Source: Certhia americana (Eukaryota > Chordata > Aves > Passeriformes > Certhiidae). From it: a DNA stretch of 64,000 nucleotides. The translations under genes and the position numbers were made by a program. The DNA lies in contig CM031866.1 in assembly GCA_018697195.1 (NCBI GenBank), positions 3,917,418-3,981,417 on the forward strand, given 5' to 3'. The notes under the pieces were generated by a model. The model was not told where the DNA came from, did no database searches, and saw only the letters and a list, made by a program, of their open reading frames with translations. Positions 44,344 through 57,215 of this stretch are shown here, one piece after another; position 1 is the first letter of the stretch, and each line of letters opens with the position of its first letter.

Positions 44344-46249
44344 ATCTATTTTGATATTCTCAGGTAGAAAATTTCCACATTTTATGGACAAAATGGTTTG
44401 AAAATTTCACAATGTAAATGTAATATAATTTTAAAATTACAGACAAAATACAAAGAAAATATTTTGATGTTTCACAGTAAATTATTTTTTCACCCAGCTG
44501 CACATATTTTCTTGCTGAAAGTGAGTTTTATGCAGACTAATAGCTTTTTCATTCCATACCAAAACCAGATAAAAAGGAAGACACAGAAATTCCCTGGAAT
44601 TTGAGAACTATTCATCTGTGGCTCTGATCCTCTTCACAAATGCATTAGAATAACAACCAAGAGGGATATCTGTGAGCATTGAAATAATAATCAAAATTTC
44701 AGTGGAAAAAGAGATATTTCCAGTTATTCAGTTAACTGCTAACCTGCTTCTCAGGGTTTTGACTCCTGAGAGATTTACCACCAACCATCTTATCTGCTTG
44801 GTGCTGTACTTTAATGTTGATTTTTTACTAACAGAAATGACCTTTGGCAAAAGGACCCCCCAGTTTGCAGACTGGGAAGGAATTCTGAGTATTGCACGAG
44901 TAGGTGATAGCACAGCACCCACAACCCCTTCTCTGAGGAAGGTTTTGCCATGTGGCAGCCACTGGGAACATCTGAGCCTGTTGGTGCTTGTAGCCAGGGA
45001 GCAAACTTCTCCACTCCCAACATTTCATATTGGGCATAATTGGAACCACTGCTCAGAGGAGGATGCTCTGAGCATTGTCAGTAAAGAGTTTTTGGCCAGC
45101 CCATCCCTTTCCAGAGGAGCAGTAGCGATCTCAGCCCTGCTCAGCACCTTTCCAGAGGATGTTGCACAACACGGCTGCATCATGTTCTTGCTCTGTCATG
45201 TCCCTTCTCAAGCAGTGTCGTAAACAGCATCTTATTCACTTCAGTGGCATGTGCAGAGAAGAAACATCACATGGTGATCCTGGGAGCTGGGGCCAGAAAA
45301 GGGAAAAAAAAAAACTGCACAGTGTGAATGACACCAACTCTGAGGTTGCTTGACAGCAGGGTTTTTCTTTTAGGGATGCGTGTGAAAATGGTAACAGGCT
45401 TTATCTCACATGAAGAATTAGTTTCCTGTTCTAATAATAGTAATAATAATCACAACAATAGCCATAACAAAATTCCCCCCAAATGAAATGAATATTTTTT
45501 GGGTTCCAGTGTCATCTAAGTACTCCCCACACACCCTTAACTCTATAAATCAAAAATAGCCCCAAAGATACCAGCTCAATTTTATATATGTGAAAATATG
45601 TTGAGTGGGACTGGCTGCATCTCCCATTGCAAATCCAAAAAGGGATTTGAAAAAACTCAAGGCAATAAAACCCCCCAAATCCGGGAACACTACTGATGGG
45701 GTGGGAGGGAATGACGTGGTGGGGAGAGGTTTGAACATTCAGTGGTAGTGTTTAGCAAAACTTTGTGTAAGAAAAATAATGATGTCGCCTTCTGTAGCTG
45801 CTAGATATGTTCAATAATTTTTTATTCAAATATAAATATTTAAGATACTGAAAAGCTGCTTTTGCTACTCCCTTAAAAATTCCAAACTGTACGACCAATT
45901 CCTATAAATGACTAATCTTATTTTAAATGAAGCTAATTTTTGGCTAGGTCTTGAGAAGAAAAAAATATTGGATCTGCAACAAAATTCATATTTTTCCCCC
46001 CACACTGTATCTTAAAAATGTATCCAGACTAACAGCTTGTTTCCAGATGATATTAGATGCTCCTTTTGGTTTCCAAAATCATATTTTTGTATCTGGTTGT
46101 GTGACACAGAGATCTGATACAGGTTCTAGATTTTTTTTGCCCCCTCCTCTTTGTGAAGTTCAGGCTGGGGGATCTTCACCAGCTGTTGGGGGGGGAAAAA
46201 AAAAACCAAAAAAGAAAAAAAGAGCTGGTTTAGAAAATCTGGGGAAGAG
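44344..46249. other. non-coding stretch with an unrecognised open frame
   Basis: The 183-codon plus-strand frame at 44672-45223 opens with GTG rather than ATG, has no recognisable domain, and has overlapping minus-strand frames, so I do not call it a gene. The GC-richer part (44840-45240) could be an old repeat. An (AAT)n patch lies at 45431-45451, and a G-run followed by A-run lies near 46186-46205. Confidence 0.45.
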
Positions 46250-46505
46250 CACAGTCCTTCCCCCCTATGGCGGGTGGATTTATTGGGTGTCATGATGACA
46301 CAATGTGTCTATTTGCAGGCGAAGAAAGCCCCCTACTTAACCTCCATCTTTTTGTGTGTGCACGTACCAGAAGGCACCACACTGTTGCTGGAAAGCAAAT
46401 AATTAGTGACATGTTCTGTAACACCATTGCTATTTAAAGCTAAATCAGTGGGTTAATGCTTCTCGAAATGTGACATCCATGAGGGATTCTCGCTCCAGCA
46501 CTGTT
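46250..46505. promoter_or_regulatory. candidate conserved non-coding element with palindrome
   Basis: Includes the 15-bp perfect palindrome 'gtgtcatgatgacac' (46287-46301, one central base), 'gcaggcgaagaaagcc', 'tgcacgtaccag' and 'gcaaataattagtgacatg'. No coding frame. Confidence 0.28.
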
Positions 46506-47000
46506 AGTCACTTGGTGGTCTCTGGAGTGACCGGATCAATGCCCTGAGTTTTAAAAGTCTTGCTTGCAATAGGAAACAAGTGATTATTGGAGATTTTTTT
46601 TTTTTTTTGGAGGGGGAGGGTTGGATTCTGCAGGAGTTGACTCTTTCTGCTCAAAGAGCCCCACAGGAGATGGTGGTACCCAGCCCTCTGCTGACCTTCA
46701 CCCCAGCACACGGCTCATGGCCCTTCTATGAGGCAAGGACGAGCAGGAAAAGCACATGGGATCAACTTCTGAATTTCAAAATCCCTGAAGGCAGAGCCCA
46801 GGGCTCCCCGGGGCATCTGCTCAGCACTAAACACCCTGACAGGCTGAAAGAATGAAGCCCAAGAGTTTGTAATTGCACACCAGTGATAGAGAGAGAGACT
46901 CCGGGGTTGATTTTGCTCAGGAACTGAAGCAATTCTTCACTAGGGCAAATGACCTGAACAAAACACTTTGCATGGGTGAGAATAAAATCCAAAAGCATTG

Positions 47001-47068
47001 AGGAAAGGGAAAAAAAAAAAAAAAGAAAAAAAAAAAAAAAGAAAAAGAAGAAAAAGGAAGAAATAAAA
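47001..47068 (+). repeat. purine-only A/G tract
   Basis: A-rich run interrupted by G, uninterrupted purine for over 60 nt except a single T near the end. It yields a spurious poly-K frame. Confidence 0.9.
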
Positions 47069-47164
47069 CAGTCAAATCACATTTTACTTCTCCTTCTTAC
47101 CCAGGAGACTGACACAGTAGCTTTTTTTTTCTCCTTCCCATTTTCCATTAAGCTGGTTCTTTAA

Positions 47165-47500
47165 AACACATCTGAACTTTTCCCATCCTGACGATTCCCA
47201 CGGACAATTGGCAGAAAATCTAGGACAACTTGCAATACTGGGATTTTTTCCAGGCATGAGTAACTTGTTAAAAAGCCACTATTTCCCTAATACTAACAGT
47301 AAACAGAGTTCACATCCACATGAAATCCTCTGTGACCCATCGGGGAAAGTTTTTTGTATATTTATACAGGGAGATATATGAAATCATTTAATTCCTTTAT
47401 CCATCAAGCACTTGGAACTCAGCATGTCCGTTTATATTTCACTTACAAAAATAAATATACACATGCATGCCAGGCTAGATTTAAAGGTATCCTTTTCCCC
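47165..47500. promoter_or_regulatory. candidate conserved non-coding element
   Basis: Complex AT-rich block with CpGs in 'cctgacgattcccacggac', 'cccatcggggaaag', 'catgtccgtttat', plus 'gacaattgg' (SOX-like) and 'gtatatttatac' (an imperfect palindrome near 47356-47367). No coding frame. Confidence 0.27.
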
Positions 47501-48204
47501 CAGTTGACAGCTCCATGCCTGTAGTTTTATAAGGGAAAGCTTTAGAAAGAACAGTATTTAAAATAAAGTCAGTGAGCCATGTTTTATGTCACGCTGATGA
47601 AATATAACTCCATCACACCTGCTGCTCCTACTACTTTGGGTGGTGGACAACTCTATTGAGCAGCTATTTCCCAATTTTCTGAGCATTTAGGAAACTGTGC
47701 GTTTGGGCAAGCAGAAATTTTGGACAGACATCTGCTGTGTAGATGTATTAAATGTACAATGATTTCAAAACATCCGCAAATGATCACTATTTTTTGGGAC
47801 CTGTTGATGTATCCAATTAAGCTAAATCTATTTCGGAGAAGGAAATCCAAATTGCAGTAACATTTGAAGTCCCTCTCATACCATGTCCCACCACAGAAAT
47901 GGGTTCTGCCTGCTCAAGGAAGTTGAAACTATCTAAAAATAGATATATAGCCTATTATTTTTTTCAGATGTTCTAATAGCGTAAAAGTACCAGGAAGCCC
48001 TTGTAAAGTGTAGGAAAAAGGACAAACAGATCTGCCTGTGGCTGAATTTTGGGTACCATATGGGATGGAGCTCAGAGGTGCCATCAGTTTGAGCACAAGT
48101 GCCTGGTTTCTTGATTTCCTTTTCAAGTACAGTTACAAAGGCAGTGGAGATGTTTCCAGTAGGATCATACTCCCTGTTGTAACCCTATTTTTAGAGAACT
48201 GAAC
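47501..48204. other. non-coding stretch, nothing recognised
   Basis: Mixed sequence. Minus-strand frames at 47653-47850 and 47929-48126 lack domains. Confidence 0.5.
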
Positions 48205-48365
48205 AGAAACTGGGAGCCCTGCATTCTATTCACAACAGTGCAACTCTCTCACTCAAATCTGTTTTCCTGGCTATGCCTCAGTTTCCCTAAAAGAAAAAAA
48301 ACCACAACAGAATGAGCAAAATACTTTGTAAAACACTTTGAAGTTTGTTTTATCCTAACTATAAT
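48205..48365 (+). repeat. MIR-like SINE remnant
   Basis: 'actgggagccctgcattcta', then 'ctggctatgcctcagtttcc' followed by 'ctaaaag', an A-rich insertion, then 'tttgtaaaacactttgaag' and 'ctataataatg'. The 'gcctcagtttccc' string and the following 'gtaaa..cactttga' are MIR hallmarks in the correct order. Confidence 0.55.
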
Positions 48366-49144
48366 AATGTGATCTTAAATCATATGGCTAGAGTATGTGA
48401 CGTAAAGACTTTTCCACGTTTCTGATTTTTTTCCATCCAAAAAGGGTGTGAAAAGACAAAACTGTGATTTCTTTCTAGTAGGGATTTCCAGAAAACATTG
48501 GGTTTTGGAAGAATCAAAAGAAAACACGTTGGCTTTGGACTGCTTTCCTCTTGGAAGGTTTTGTCAACCTCACATTCCCTGCAAGTGAAATTAGGTGTGT
48601 TTGCACAGTATTTTATGTGCAGCCTTTTAGTCTGTCCACAAAACATAATTCTCATTAACAGGAGCTATTAACAACCCTCTTCCATTAGGATGGATTTCCT
48701 CAGTGGCTTATGGTTTCTTTGTTGGCAAAGTGGACTCTTTCCTTGGGAAAATCTCTCTTTAAAAAAGGAAATTATTTGTTTGGAAGAGTGTTTTGACTTA
48801 AACATTCCCAACTTGGTTTGTCATCCAGTGCTGGTTTTGGTGGGAAGGGTGGCAAGGTTGTACATTGACAGTGCCACAGACCTGAATAATTCCCAGCCAG
48901 CCCAAATCTTCCAGTTTTCCTGACCACCTCTGGAATCCTGGACCACAAAGTCTAGGGCAAAAGTGAAGCATCCAGAGACACAGGAGAAAAGGGGATGTGG
49001 CCATCACCATGCAGGACCTGGAGACTTCTTCTCCACCTCCTGCAGAGGGAAGAAAAACGAGGGTTTCTGTGCATACTCCACATGTTCAGCCTTGGTACCC
49101 CTAGGTATCAAAGCAATTTTCTTTGTCCTACACAGGAGAAACTA
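48366..49144. other. non-coding stretch, nothing recognised
   Basis: Frames at 48380-48655 (minus), 48690-48923 (plus) and 48963-49339 (plus) carry no recognisable domain; the last runs into the T-rich tract. Confidence 0.5.
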
Positions 49145-49210
49145 GTTTTGGTTTTGGGTTTTGGGTTTTTGTTTTTTGTTTTTGTTTTTTTTTTTTTTTT
49201 CTTTTGTTTA
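49145..49210 (+). repeat. (G)TTTT-rich simple repeat
   Basis: Begins 'gttttggttttgggttttgg' and grades into poly-T with interspersed G and a terminal 'cttttg'. Not a vertebrate telomere array: no TTAGGG. Confidence 0.88.
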
Positions 49211-49414
49211 ATGGAGCCCTCCATTCAGACTCACAGGATATTCTGGAAAGCTTTTGAGGGTCTCATAGCACATTTCAGCCCAGTGCTTTTGTGTTTTCCT
49301 TCAATGCCTACATGGGGAAATGAATATATGTTAGTTTAGTTTTCACATCTCTGTTTCAGAGCACCCTTTGGAATTGATTTGAGAAGCAGATCAGCAAAAA
49401 CACACAAGGGAATG

Positions 49415-49431
49415 CCCCCCCCCCCCCCCCC
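49415..49431 (+). repeat. poly-C tract
   Basis: Seventeen consecutive C. A long pure C/G homopolymer is rare next to the many A/T tracts in this window. Confidence 0.9.
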
Positions 49432-52400
49432 ATAATTATTCCCACTACGTACCTGATTAGAATCAGTAAATTGATCACCACCTCTGCATCTGAAAATTAT
49501 CATTAAAGCCATAGCCAGGCTTCTATAGAGAGGGAGTTATTAGGGGTCTTTTTGGCATTGTGCCCCTAATTACTGTCTGGTGAGAAACCCTAAAAACTCC
49601 AGATCTTTTCTTGGAACTATTGAGAGATCTCCTATTATAGTAGTGATCCAGCAATAAAACAAACCAAAACCAGAAAGAATTGGTTCCATCTCTGAGGGCT
49701 TACAGTGAAACATTTGCTAAAGTTTTATTAGTTCTGGCATAATGAAAAGTATTTTGAATTTAAATAAAATAGAAGTATGGTAGTTACAGCAACAGGCTGT
49801 ATTTTTGCTGTTTGGATGAAACGTTTCAGTCTTGCTGGGAATGAGCAGATTGCTTTTCCCAGCTCCTCAGGAAGTCAGTGCCAGTCTCATAAACTCTTTC
49901 AGATTCTCTCAAAGTACAGATGAGGCCAGAACTACTTTTTTTTTTTTTTTTTTTTTAAACTAAGCAGTTACATTGCTAACTTCCCCCATCTAATGGATAT
50001 TCCTTTGACTCAGGAGTTCAGGACTAGGCCCTGAGAGTATTTTACCTAAATTCCCCCTGCCTTTGTGACTAAATGTTCAGGGGGGATTTGAACGCCTCCT
50101 TTCAGCATTAACAAGGTCCTCAACATTCCATGAGGTCACGTTTGAGGACTTCCATGAGAAGGAACAGGGAGCTGTTCTGTGGGAGCTCCTTATTCTCATG
50201 GAGCTCAAGTCATTTAAAAGGATGAGAAAGTTAGTGTAATGTTTTTCTCTTTATTTGTGGTGTCTCAAATTATTTTTTATGAAGTTATTTGTACACATTT
50301 CAGCGCTTCCTGTTTGGAGGAGACGTGGTGGCTGAAATACCATGAGAAAAACTTCTTATCCTGATGGCAATTTGGATCTGGCTAGCAGCAAGAGAAAGAG
50401 TTTAAAATCCTCACAGAGCTCTTGCTTTTTTATCCAATGTCTCCCCTGATTTATGACAAAGGCTGTGTTCTGACTGATGAACGAGATATTTTCTGATTCT
50501 GAGACCACACAAATATTAGAAGTTTGGCTCCTAAATGGACTTTGAGGTTTGTAGTTTCTCTAGATCATATCAAACAAGTAGATTGCCAGTGTGAGATTAG
50601 GTGACTTTTGTACCAGGCAGATTTTAGGCTGGTCTAATCTGAAAGTAAATCTTGCTTTATTTTGCAAAAAAGGGTATATTTCCCTGCTATGTCCCACCAA
50701 CTTATTTACAATTTGTATTCTCTATGCCACAGATACTGTCAAAAATCTTATTTTTTTCAATAGTTTCTTTTGTCACAGACCAGAACTAGGTTGGGTTCTT
50801 TGTTGATGTTGGCTCAGGGCAAAGAAAGAATGAAGCATCAACAGATGCACCACCAAACAACCCAGTTCTGTCTGACTTGGTCCTTGGCATCTGTGTGCTA
50901 TTTCTGTCAAACTCAATCAAACTGAGTGTTAATTTTTGAAGCAAAACCCCTGTGATTATTTCACTTGTGATGTAAGCCAGATCTAACCTCAAGACTGTCA
51001 AAGGCCAGAAGTCAATGACCCAATTTTTCATGCCATGCAGCCCTCTATCAGTAGCCAGTGCTTTTCCTGGTACTCATTCCTACTCATGTAGATTATTCAT
51101 TCTTCGTGAAATTTGTTATAGATGCCAAATACAGTATTTATATAAAATTCAGCCCAGTTACAACTTTGAGAAGTTTTGCCTACAGCACACTGTGGCAAAT
51201 AGATCCCAGAGTGCATGTCAAGTAAGTATGAAACCTCATCCAGACAGGAATCTCACTTTGCACAGGGAAATACTTCTTAGAGCAATCACAACTGAATGCC
51301 AAGTGTCCCCAGTGAAAAGTTTTAGTGAGAAATTTGTGTTTGGTTATTGCAATTATGGATCTTTCCCTAATTGCTCTCTCACTTGGAGTATAAAATGGAG
51401 TGATCTTGGTATTTAAGGACCTTTCTACTCTGATTATACTATAGAGTCCAGTGGGACAAGTCTTTGACCTGGATTTCTGCCTTCACCTGAGCTCACCTTG
51501 GGTTTTATAGTTCACCAGTGTTGGTGTTCCTTGATTTTTTTTACTTTTTTTTTTTTTTTTTTTTGCTCCTGAGGCCAGGAATGCAAAACCTTAGCAGTAC
51601 AAATTTAGCTTGTGCTTTTGCAAAATTAGTGAATAGTAACCCAGGTCAATGAGAAAATTTCAGCAAACTGGAAAACTGCCATGTTTAATAAAAAAAAGGG
51701 GAGGGAAAAGGGCAGAGTGGCTTCATACATCGATAATATCTCTCTAGCTTTCTTTTGATCAGCAGGAGCACTGTGTAATGAGGCAGGAGAATGTCTTCTC
51801 TCTGGGAATGCAGTTATTCAGAGTTGGTGACAGCATGAAAACTCTGCATATTTGGTCTCCCAGCTCCACTGCTTGTCCTGCTTTTTGTGGACTTCATCTT
51901 CCCCATGCAAAGACTAGTTCTGGGGGAATCTTTCTTTCCAGGACAGCATGAGATTCACAGGCATCTCTGAATCCTAAAAGTGGAAAAGGTGTAGAGAAGA
52001 GGAACTGAGACATAAACAAAAATAGACAAGTACATAATTATAGTAAATAAAAAAAAGAAAGCTAAAGAATATTAACTAAACTATAAAACAGTCATTAGCT
52101 GAATTTAATTTAAGTTGGCTAAAGAATGGCATGCTAACAGAATTTCACACTGAAATTCCCTCTAATATGCAGGTCCATTGAAAAAAATGAAAGAATTCAG
52201 GTACATTATTAATGCATAAATTAGTTAGCAGAATGAGCTGGAAAAGTAAGACCAGGAAATAACTATTTTTTGCGTGTTTTTCTTCCTTGAAAAGGAAGGA
52301 TTTTCTTCCAGAAAACCCCTATTTTCTGACAAAATTTATTAAAGCAGGGCATTTTGACAGATTAAACTGCAGTATTTATCCAGACATTGTCAGTCTCCTA

Positions 52401-53159
52401 CATACCTTTCTTTTGTTGTTATTGCATATTCAAAATCTATGGAAATAGAGGATATTTTCTACAGCTGTCCTGCAGACAGAGCCTACAGTATGTCAAAAGT
52501 TAAAAGCAGTCAGGCTGTGATGGTATCAATGGTGGCTGGTCTCTGAACACAATTCCAAATGCACAGACCTATATTTAGAACACTACATTCCTTTTCTTTT
52601 CCCTGTTTTTTCCTTTTAAACAATAACCTTCATGAAAAGGCTGTGATATACATCCCAGCAACCCAGGTCTGAAAAAAAAAAAGAAAAAGAAAAAAAGAAA
52701 TCTTATTAGCAGTGAGACAGTAATCCTGCTGTCAAATGTGCAAATATTTGCTAATAACTGTTGCTGTCCTGTAGGCCTGGAGGAGTGCTCCATCTCATTC
52801 ATCTTGTTTGGTTTTTGACAGAGGGCTTCCCTTACATCTGTCCTCCTCTCTCACTGGTCCTGGATTCCTCTCATCCCAGTGGTGTGCTGGGCTCAGTCCC
52901 GCTGTTGGTCTTTATCCTGGGAGTTCAACTGGAGCTCCAGGAAAGAATGTGAAAGATGTGTGGGCTCCTACATTTGCTTTTCCTGGCGTGGTGCTTGTTG
53001 TGTTTGCTTATCATAACCAAATAAATGTGGGGGATGCTCAGGACACCTGCAAACCCTCAGTGTTCCCTGGGAGAAAGTGGCTGTTGCAGGGGACCACCAC
53101 AAACTGTCTTGCCTAGACCTAGAGAGAACATCTATGAAATTAATTGGTACTTTCAAATA
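49432..53159. other. long non-coding stretch, no gene recognised
   Basis: T runs at 49936-49956 and 51545-51564 and an A/G-rich run at 52672-52699. The 133-codon plus-strand frame at 51015-51416 and the 102-codon frame at 52808-53116 have no recognisable domain, and overlapping frames on the other strand suggest chance. A patch at 50030-50400 with retained CpGs ('gaacgcctcc', 'gtcacgtttg', 'cagcgcttcc', 'gagacgtgg') is mildly element-like. Confidence 0.5.
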
Positions 53160-53480
53160 AAAGGCATTTAATGTAAAACTGATAAATCCATTAAATGCGT
53201 ATTACGGCTGCCGTGGCTTTATTCAAGGAAGAGATTTATTCGTGGAACAGTTTGCTATTGCCTGTGCAGTTATCAGTGAATAATGATCTGGTGGTTTAAT
53301 GCCTGAATTCCAGGTAGATAATAAAAACAAAGCAAAACAAAAGGATTAACGCAATTTATTTATTTTTGGTCCCTTTCCATGTGTGTGACTCCCTGCAGAG
53401 CTGCAGGCATGCAAGTAAGAGCAGAGAAATTGGTCTGATGCTGTAACCCCTGTGCGACAGGGTGTGTTTGCAAAGCTGCT
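53160..53480. promoter_or_regulatory. candidate conserved non-coding element
   Basis: Complex block with the 11-bp perfect palindrome 'acggctgccgt' (53204-53214), CpGs in 'aaatgcgtatt', 'ttattcgtgg', 'ggattaacgcaatttattta' and 'tgtgcgacagg', and a small hairpin 'cccctgtgcgacaggg'. The (A)-rich patch 53324-53345 interrupts it. Confidence 0.33.
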
Positions 53481-53760
53481 TGTGTGTCTCTGTAAATGCA
53501 CAGAAATTATGTGGATGCACCTAATCCATCAGTCTGAGCTCAAAGCACACATTGGCTACAGTCACCCCAAAAGTGCACTAAAATCCAGTCTCCACCTGAA
53601 ACTCCTCAATGTCCCATGACTCCCCTCAATGTTTTGTTTCTCATTTTGGGTCCCAAGTGTTTATCTCCACAAAAGACCCTGTACTGCCCATGTGTGTAAA
53701 CCCTCAAAAATACTCTGATTTTATCCACAAGTCAGGGGAGCAGCTGGGAGACATTGAGGG

Positions 53761-53806
53761 TTTTTTTCCTTTTTTTCCCTCCCTCTTTTTTTTTTTTATT
53801 TCCTTT
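53761..53806 (+). repeat. T/C-rich tract
   Basis: T runs with 'ccctccctc' interruptions, strand-asymmetric polypyrimidine. It creates a poly-F stretch in the frame at 53609-53890. Confidence 0.88.
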
Positions 53807-55349
53807 GTTTGCTGCCCCATCTCTGACTTGGAGGGTCAAATCCATGGCAAGTTCATTTCTGGGCCAACTCTGCCAAATTATATGATGTGAATTAATGTCT
53901 ACGAGAGCTTAGAACAGCAAACTCTGATTTAAGCTCTTAGGTTGAACTTGTCTACAATTGTTGAGGTGAAAGGCCAGTTCATACCCATTAATTAAGCTAA
54001 TCCATCTCAATCTACTTTATTTTATACCTTTTAGGGTTTGTGACTCCAAGAAATATATTTAGATAAAGCAATGCTGTTAAAACCCGGGAACATTGCTAAA
54101 GACACTCACCACCAACCGTTGGTTTATATTAGAGATCACTTCAAGCATTTTTTAAATGCTGGGAATTAAATTTAATCACAGATTTGCTAGTTAGTCCCAA
54201 CACAAGGAGCAGTTTCCTATCCAATTGGTTCAAATAAGCAGTCCATTAATGTCAGGGTTATTTTTGATTCTGATTCTTTGTCCATTTTTAGTAATTTCAT
54301 TAATAGGCAAGCATTACTGTTGGATTCCCCCTGATTTTTACTTCCACCTCTTCCTTCATTGTGGTTTTAGGGCTAAAACACATGAAAATGAGGGAGCACA
54401 ATTACCTTGTGAAATCTGAACCTAAACACAACCTCTAAGTAGAGCTTTTAGGGGCTCTTTGTGTACATAGCAGCAGGCAGAGAATATTCAGAAAGATTAG
54501 CAAGGTTCAAGCTTTATCTAAGAGCATATGGGAATTTCTTAAGAGGATCTAATCTAAAAATAGGATTAAGACATATTACCAGATGTCTATCCCCTAAATA
54601 TTCATTTTTAAACTGAAGATATTTAATGACTGAGTAATATTTAATAAGTTATTAGTTGACCGTAGAGGCTTCTGAAATTGAAATTCCTTGGAAATGTCTA
54701 TCACGATAATAATTAATAAGGATTTTAAACCAGCATCTTCATTGCAATGGTTTTCTGCCATATTACAGAAACCCATTTTTAAAAAGTATGGGCTGATTTA
54801 GATTTGATTTGGGTTCTTTTGTGGTTTTTTTGGGGGTTTTTGAATAGTATGTAGAGAACAGAAAATGTTCTCTAGCATAGAAATTCCTAAGGTAAAAATG
54901 AGCAGAAAGCAGACATGAAAGGTTTGAGATAAAGATCTGTGTATTTACCCATTTTTATCTGTATGCTTTTATTCTGGAAAACAGTCCAGAACGACAGGCA
55001 GGAGGCACTTACTGTGGCTTGCATGTGGCCCCTGTGTTGCAGGATGCAGACAGACAGCTCATTTAAAGGACAGCAGGTCTTATTGATCTCAGCATCCACA
55101 AAAACCTGGAGCACATCTTAAAAAAAAAACATTTTTCAGAGATTTAAGTTTTCTACCATCATACAGATGAAGAAAAGGTGAAATACTTCTAGTACAGAAT
55201 TTTCAGTATAGTCAGAAATGTGGGAACATGCAAATAAGCCCTGGTCCACTTTCACATTTGGATTTCTAGCTCAAATTTTCTAATACTTTTCCATGCTTGA
55301 ATTTTGGGCTGTGTTTATTTTCTACGAAATGTAGTGGTAAGTCCAAAGG
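53807..55349. other. non-coding stretch, nothing recognised
   Basis: AT-rich, with a T/G-rich patch near 54808-54842. Frames at 53609-53890 (plus), 54225-54419 (plus) and 54887-55114 (minus) have no recognisable domains. Confidence 0.5.
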
Positions 55350-55415
55350 CTGGGCTCACACAGAGGTTACTTGCTCAGATTCACAAGGTAAGCTAAAGTC
55401 AGAGTTCTCCTGAGA
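55350..55415 (-). repeat. possible MIR-like SINE remnant
   Basis: The plus strand reads 'tgggctcacacagaggttac', 'ttgctcagattcacaaggta', 'agctaaagtcagagttctcc', parallel to reverse-complement MIR ('..cagagaggttaagtgacttgc', 'ccaaggtcacacagctagta', 'agtggcagagctgg..'). Short and diverged. Confidence 0.35.
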
Positions 55416-56691
55416 AATCTTATCCTCTATGGCCACGATGTCATAAGTCAAGAATATAATTGAAGTACATTTCTTGTGATATTTGGGCACATGTTTCACA
55501 GAGGAGAGAAAGGATTATTGTTCTTTCTCTCCTATATCCTGTTAAAATTTTTAAAATCATGGAATACTATAATAAAAAAAAAAAAATCAGATTACTTTTA
55601 TAAGTCTTAGTCTATAGGTGCCTTCTCTAAATCATGGTTGCACCAGTTCCCTCACCTGGAGAAATCGGATGTCCTTCAACAGGAAAAGAAAACTCAGACA
55701 TAAAGTGCAGAGCATCCTGCTGGAGTGACAGAGGAAAAAATGTTTGACTTGTGGAAAACCATGAAGCTCTTAGTCTTTTCCAGGGTTTAATCCACTGCTG
55801 TAGCTATGGAGCAGCTCTAGAGAGGAAGGAACGGTGTTGAGAAACTGGAGGAGCTATAGTAGCCTTGTGGTAACACTTGGAAATTATGCTCCCTCTTCCC
55901 TCCCTGTCAGTCCCTCTGGACGTTGGCACATAAAACGCTGGGCACAGCTGTGCCTAAGGGGGAAATTTCACTGCCCTGCTTTACAATCGTTGTTTTGAGT
56001 CACTGATCAGCTGATAAGCACCAGAGAATAGTTTGTTTGAAGTGTGTATGTGCTCCATTCCGAGCAGGATGGGAATTATCAGTTCATGTGTCTATCAGAT
56101 AATCACGGTGGATAATAACTGGCAAGTGTGGTGTTGATGTTTTGCCTGAGTGATGAAGAGGATCATTTCTTCTTCCTCTTCATGTACCTAAAATTTTGTC
56201 TCCTAGCAAACTTGGGAATCCAATGCACATCCAGGATTTTATTGTGCTTTATTGTGTTACATTTTATTTTTTGTCCAGCCAGAATAATTAGTTATAGGAA
56301 AGAAAATATAGTGAAGCAAATGCTCCTGGAGAGATCTTTCCATTATTTTTAATTTTTTTTCCTTCATCGCTTGCCAACCATGGGCTCTGCACTTGGCTTC
56401 TCAACCAGGAAGAGAAAAGAAAAGATAAAGGCACAAAATAACTTTCACAAGGAAGAGACAGTAGCTCATGCTTGAAATGTTTTTTGCTTTCACTAGTGAG
56501 AGGTAAAAGACATTTGCCCAGCGCTGGACTGTACTCTGTGGGTCTCAGGGCCCTAATACTCATTTTTCTATATTAATACTAAATACTAAATGTTTCCCCT
56601 CAACCAGCTAATAACAAAAATGAAGACTATTCCAGCAATTAACCTGCTAGTCTGATCTTGATAAAAGTGAATTCAAATAATTAATCTCGTT
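55416..56691. other. non-coding stretch, nothing recognised
   Basis: Mixed sequence with an A-run at 55574-55586. Frames at 56128-56352 (plus) and 56288-56563 (minus) overlap and have no recognisable domains. Confidence 0.5.
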
Positions 56692-56815
56692 CTTCATAAA
56701 ATCATACAACAATTTATTTTGTAAGAGGCCTTAAAGATCATCTTGTTCCAACCCTATGCCATGGACAGGGATACCTTCCACTAGGCCTGATTTCCCCATC
56801 CAGCTTTGTTGGTCC
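56692..56815 (-). repeat. CR1-type LINE, 3'-end fragment
   Basis: Plus-strand reading: 'aaaatcatacaacaatttat', 'gaggccttaaagatcatctt', 'gttccaaccctatgccatgg', 'acagggataccttccactag', then a decaying 'gcctgatttccccatccagc'. These are the standard blocks of the antisense avian CR1 3' end in order. 5'-truncated as usual. Confidence 0.82.
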
Positions 56816-57215
56816 TTGTTTGTACATTGCACCAAAAAGTTGATTGTTCGAGACCAGAAGCATAAAGATATTTATGAACCCATACTGAAATTACAAATAG
56901 GATGCTTTTTAGGGATGGAATGTGAGTGCCTGATTTTCAGTCTGGATTTGGCCTCTAGTCTCTTGTTCCTTGTTTGAGTTGAAATAGCCCTTTTCCATAC
57001 CACAGCAATTTAAAGTTTAAAACTAAAGTTTTAAAGAAAAATAAATTAAAGATCACACAAGCATTAGGGTAAAAGAGACAGAAGCATTTCTGAGTGATGG
57101 GTCACGCATTGGAAATACATTCTCTTGTGACCCAAAACTTCATATCTATGTATATTTATGAAATATCTAGCAGATTATTTATCTAGGTTATGCTTGTCAA
57201 GGAGCTGCAATGTAG
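56816..57215. other. non-coding stretch, nothing recognised
   Basis: AT-rich sequence after the CR1 fragment. One 73-codon plus-strand frame starts inside the CR1 copy and is therefore not a gene. Confidence 0.5.

Noticed and set aside
44672..45223. 183-codon plus-strand frame considered as a gene
   Set aside because: It opens with GTG, no domain is recognisable, and overlapping frames occur on the other strand.
49145..49175. GGTTTT-type repeats considered as interstitial telomere or G-quadruplex
   Set aside because: Not TTAGGG, and too few G-runs of three for a standard quadruplex.
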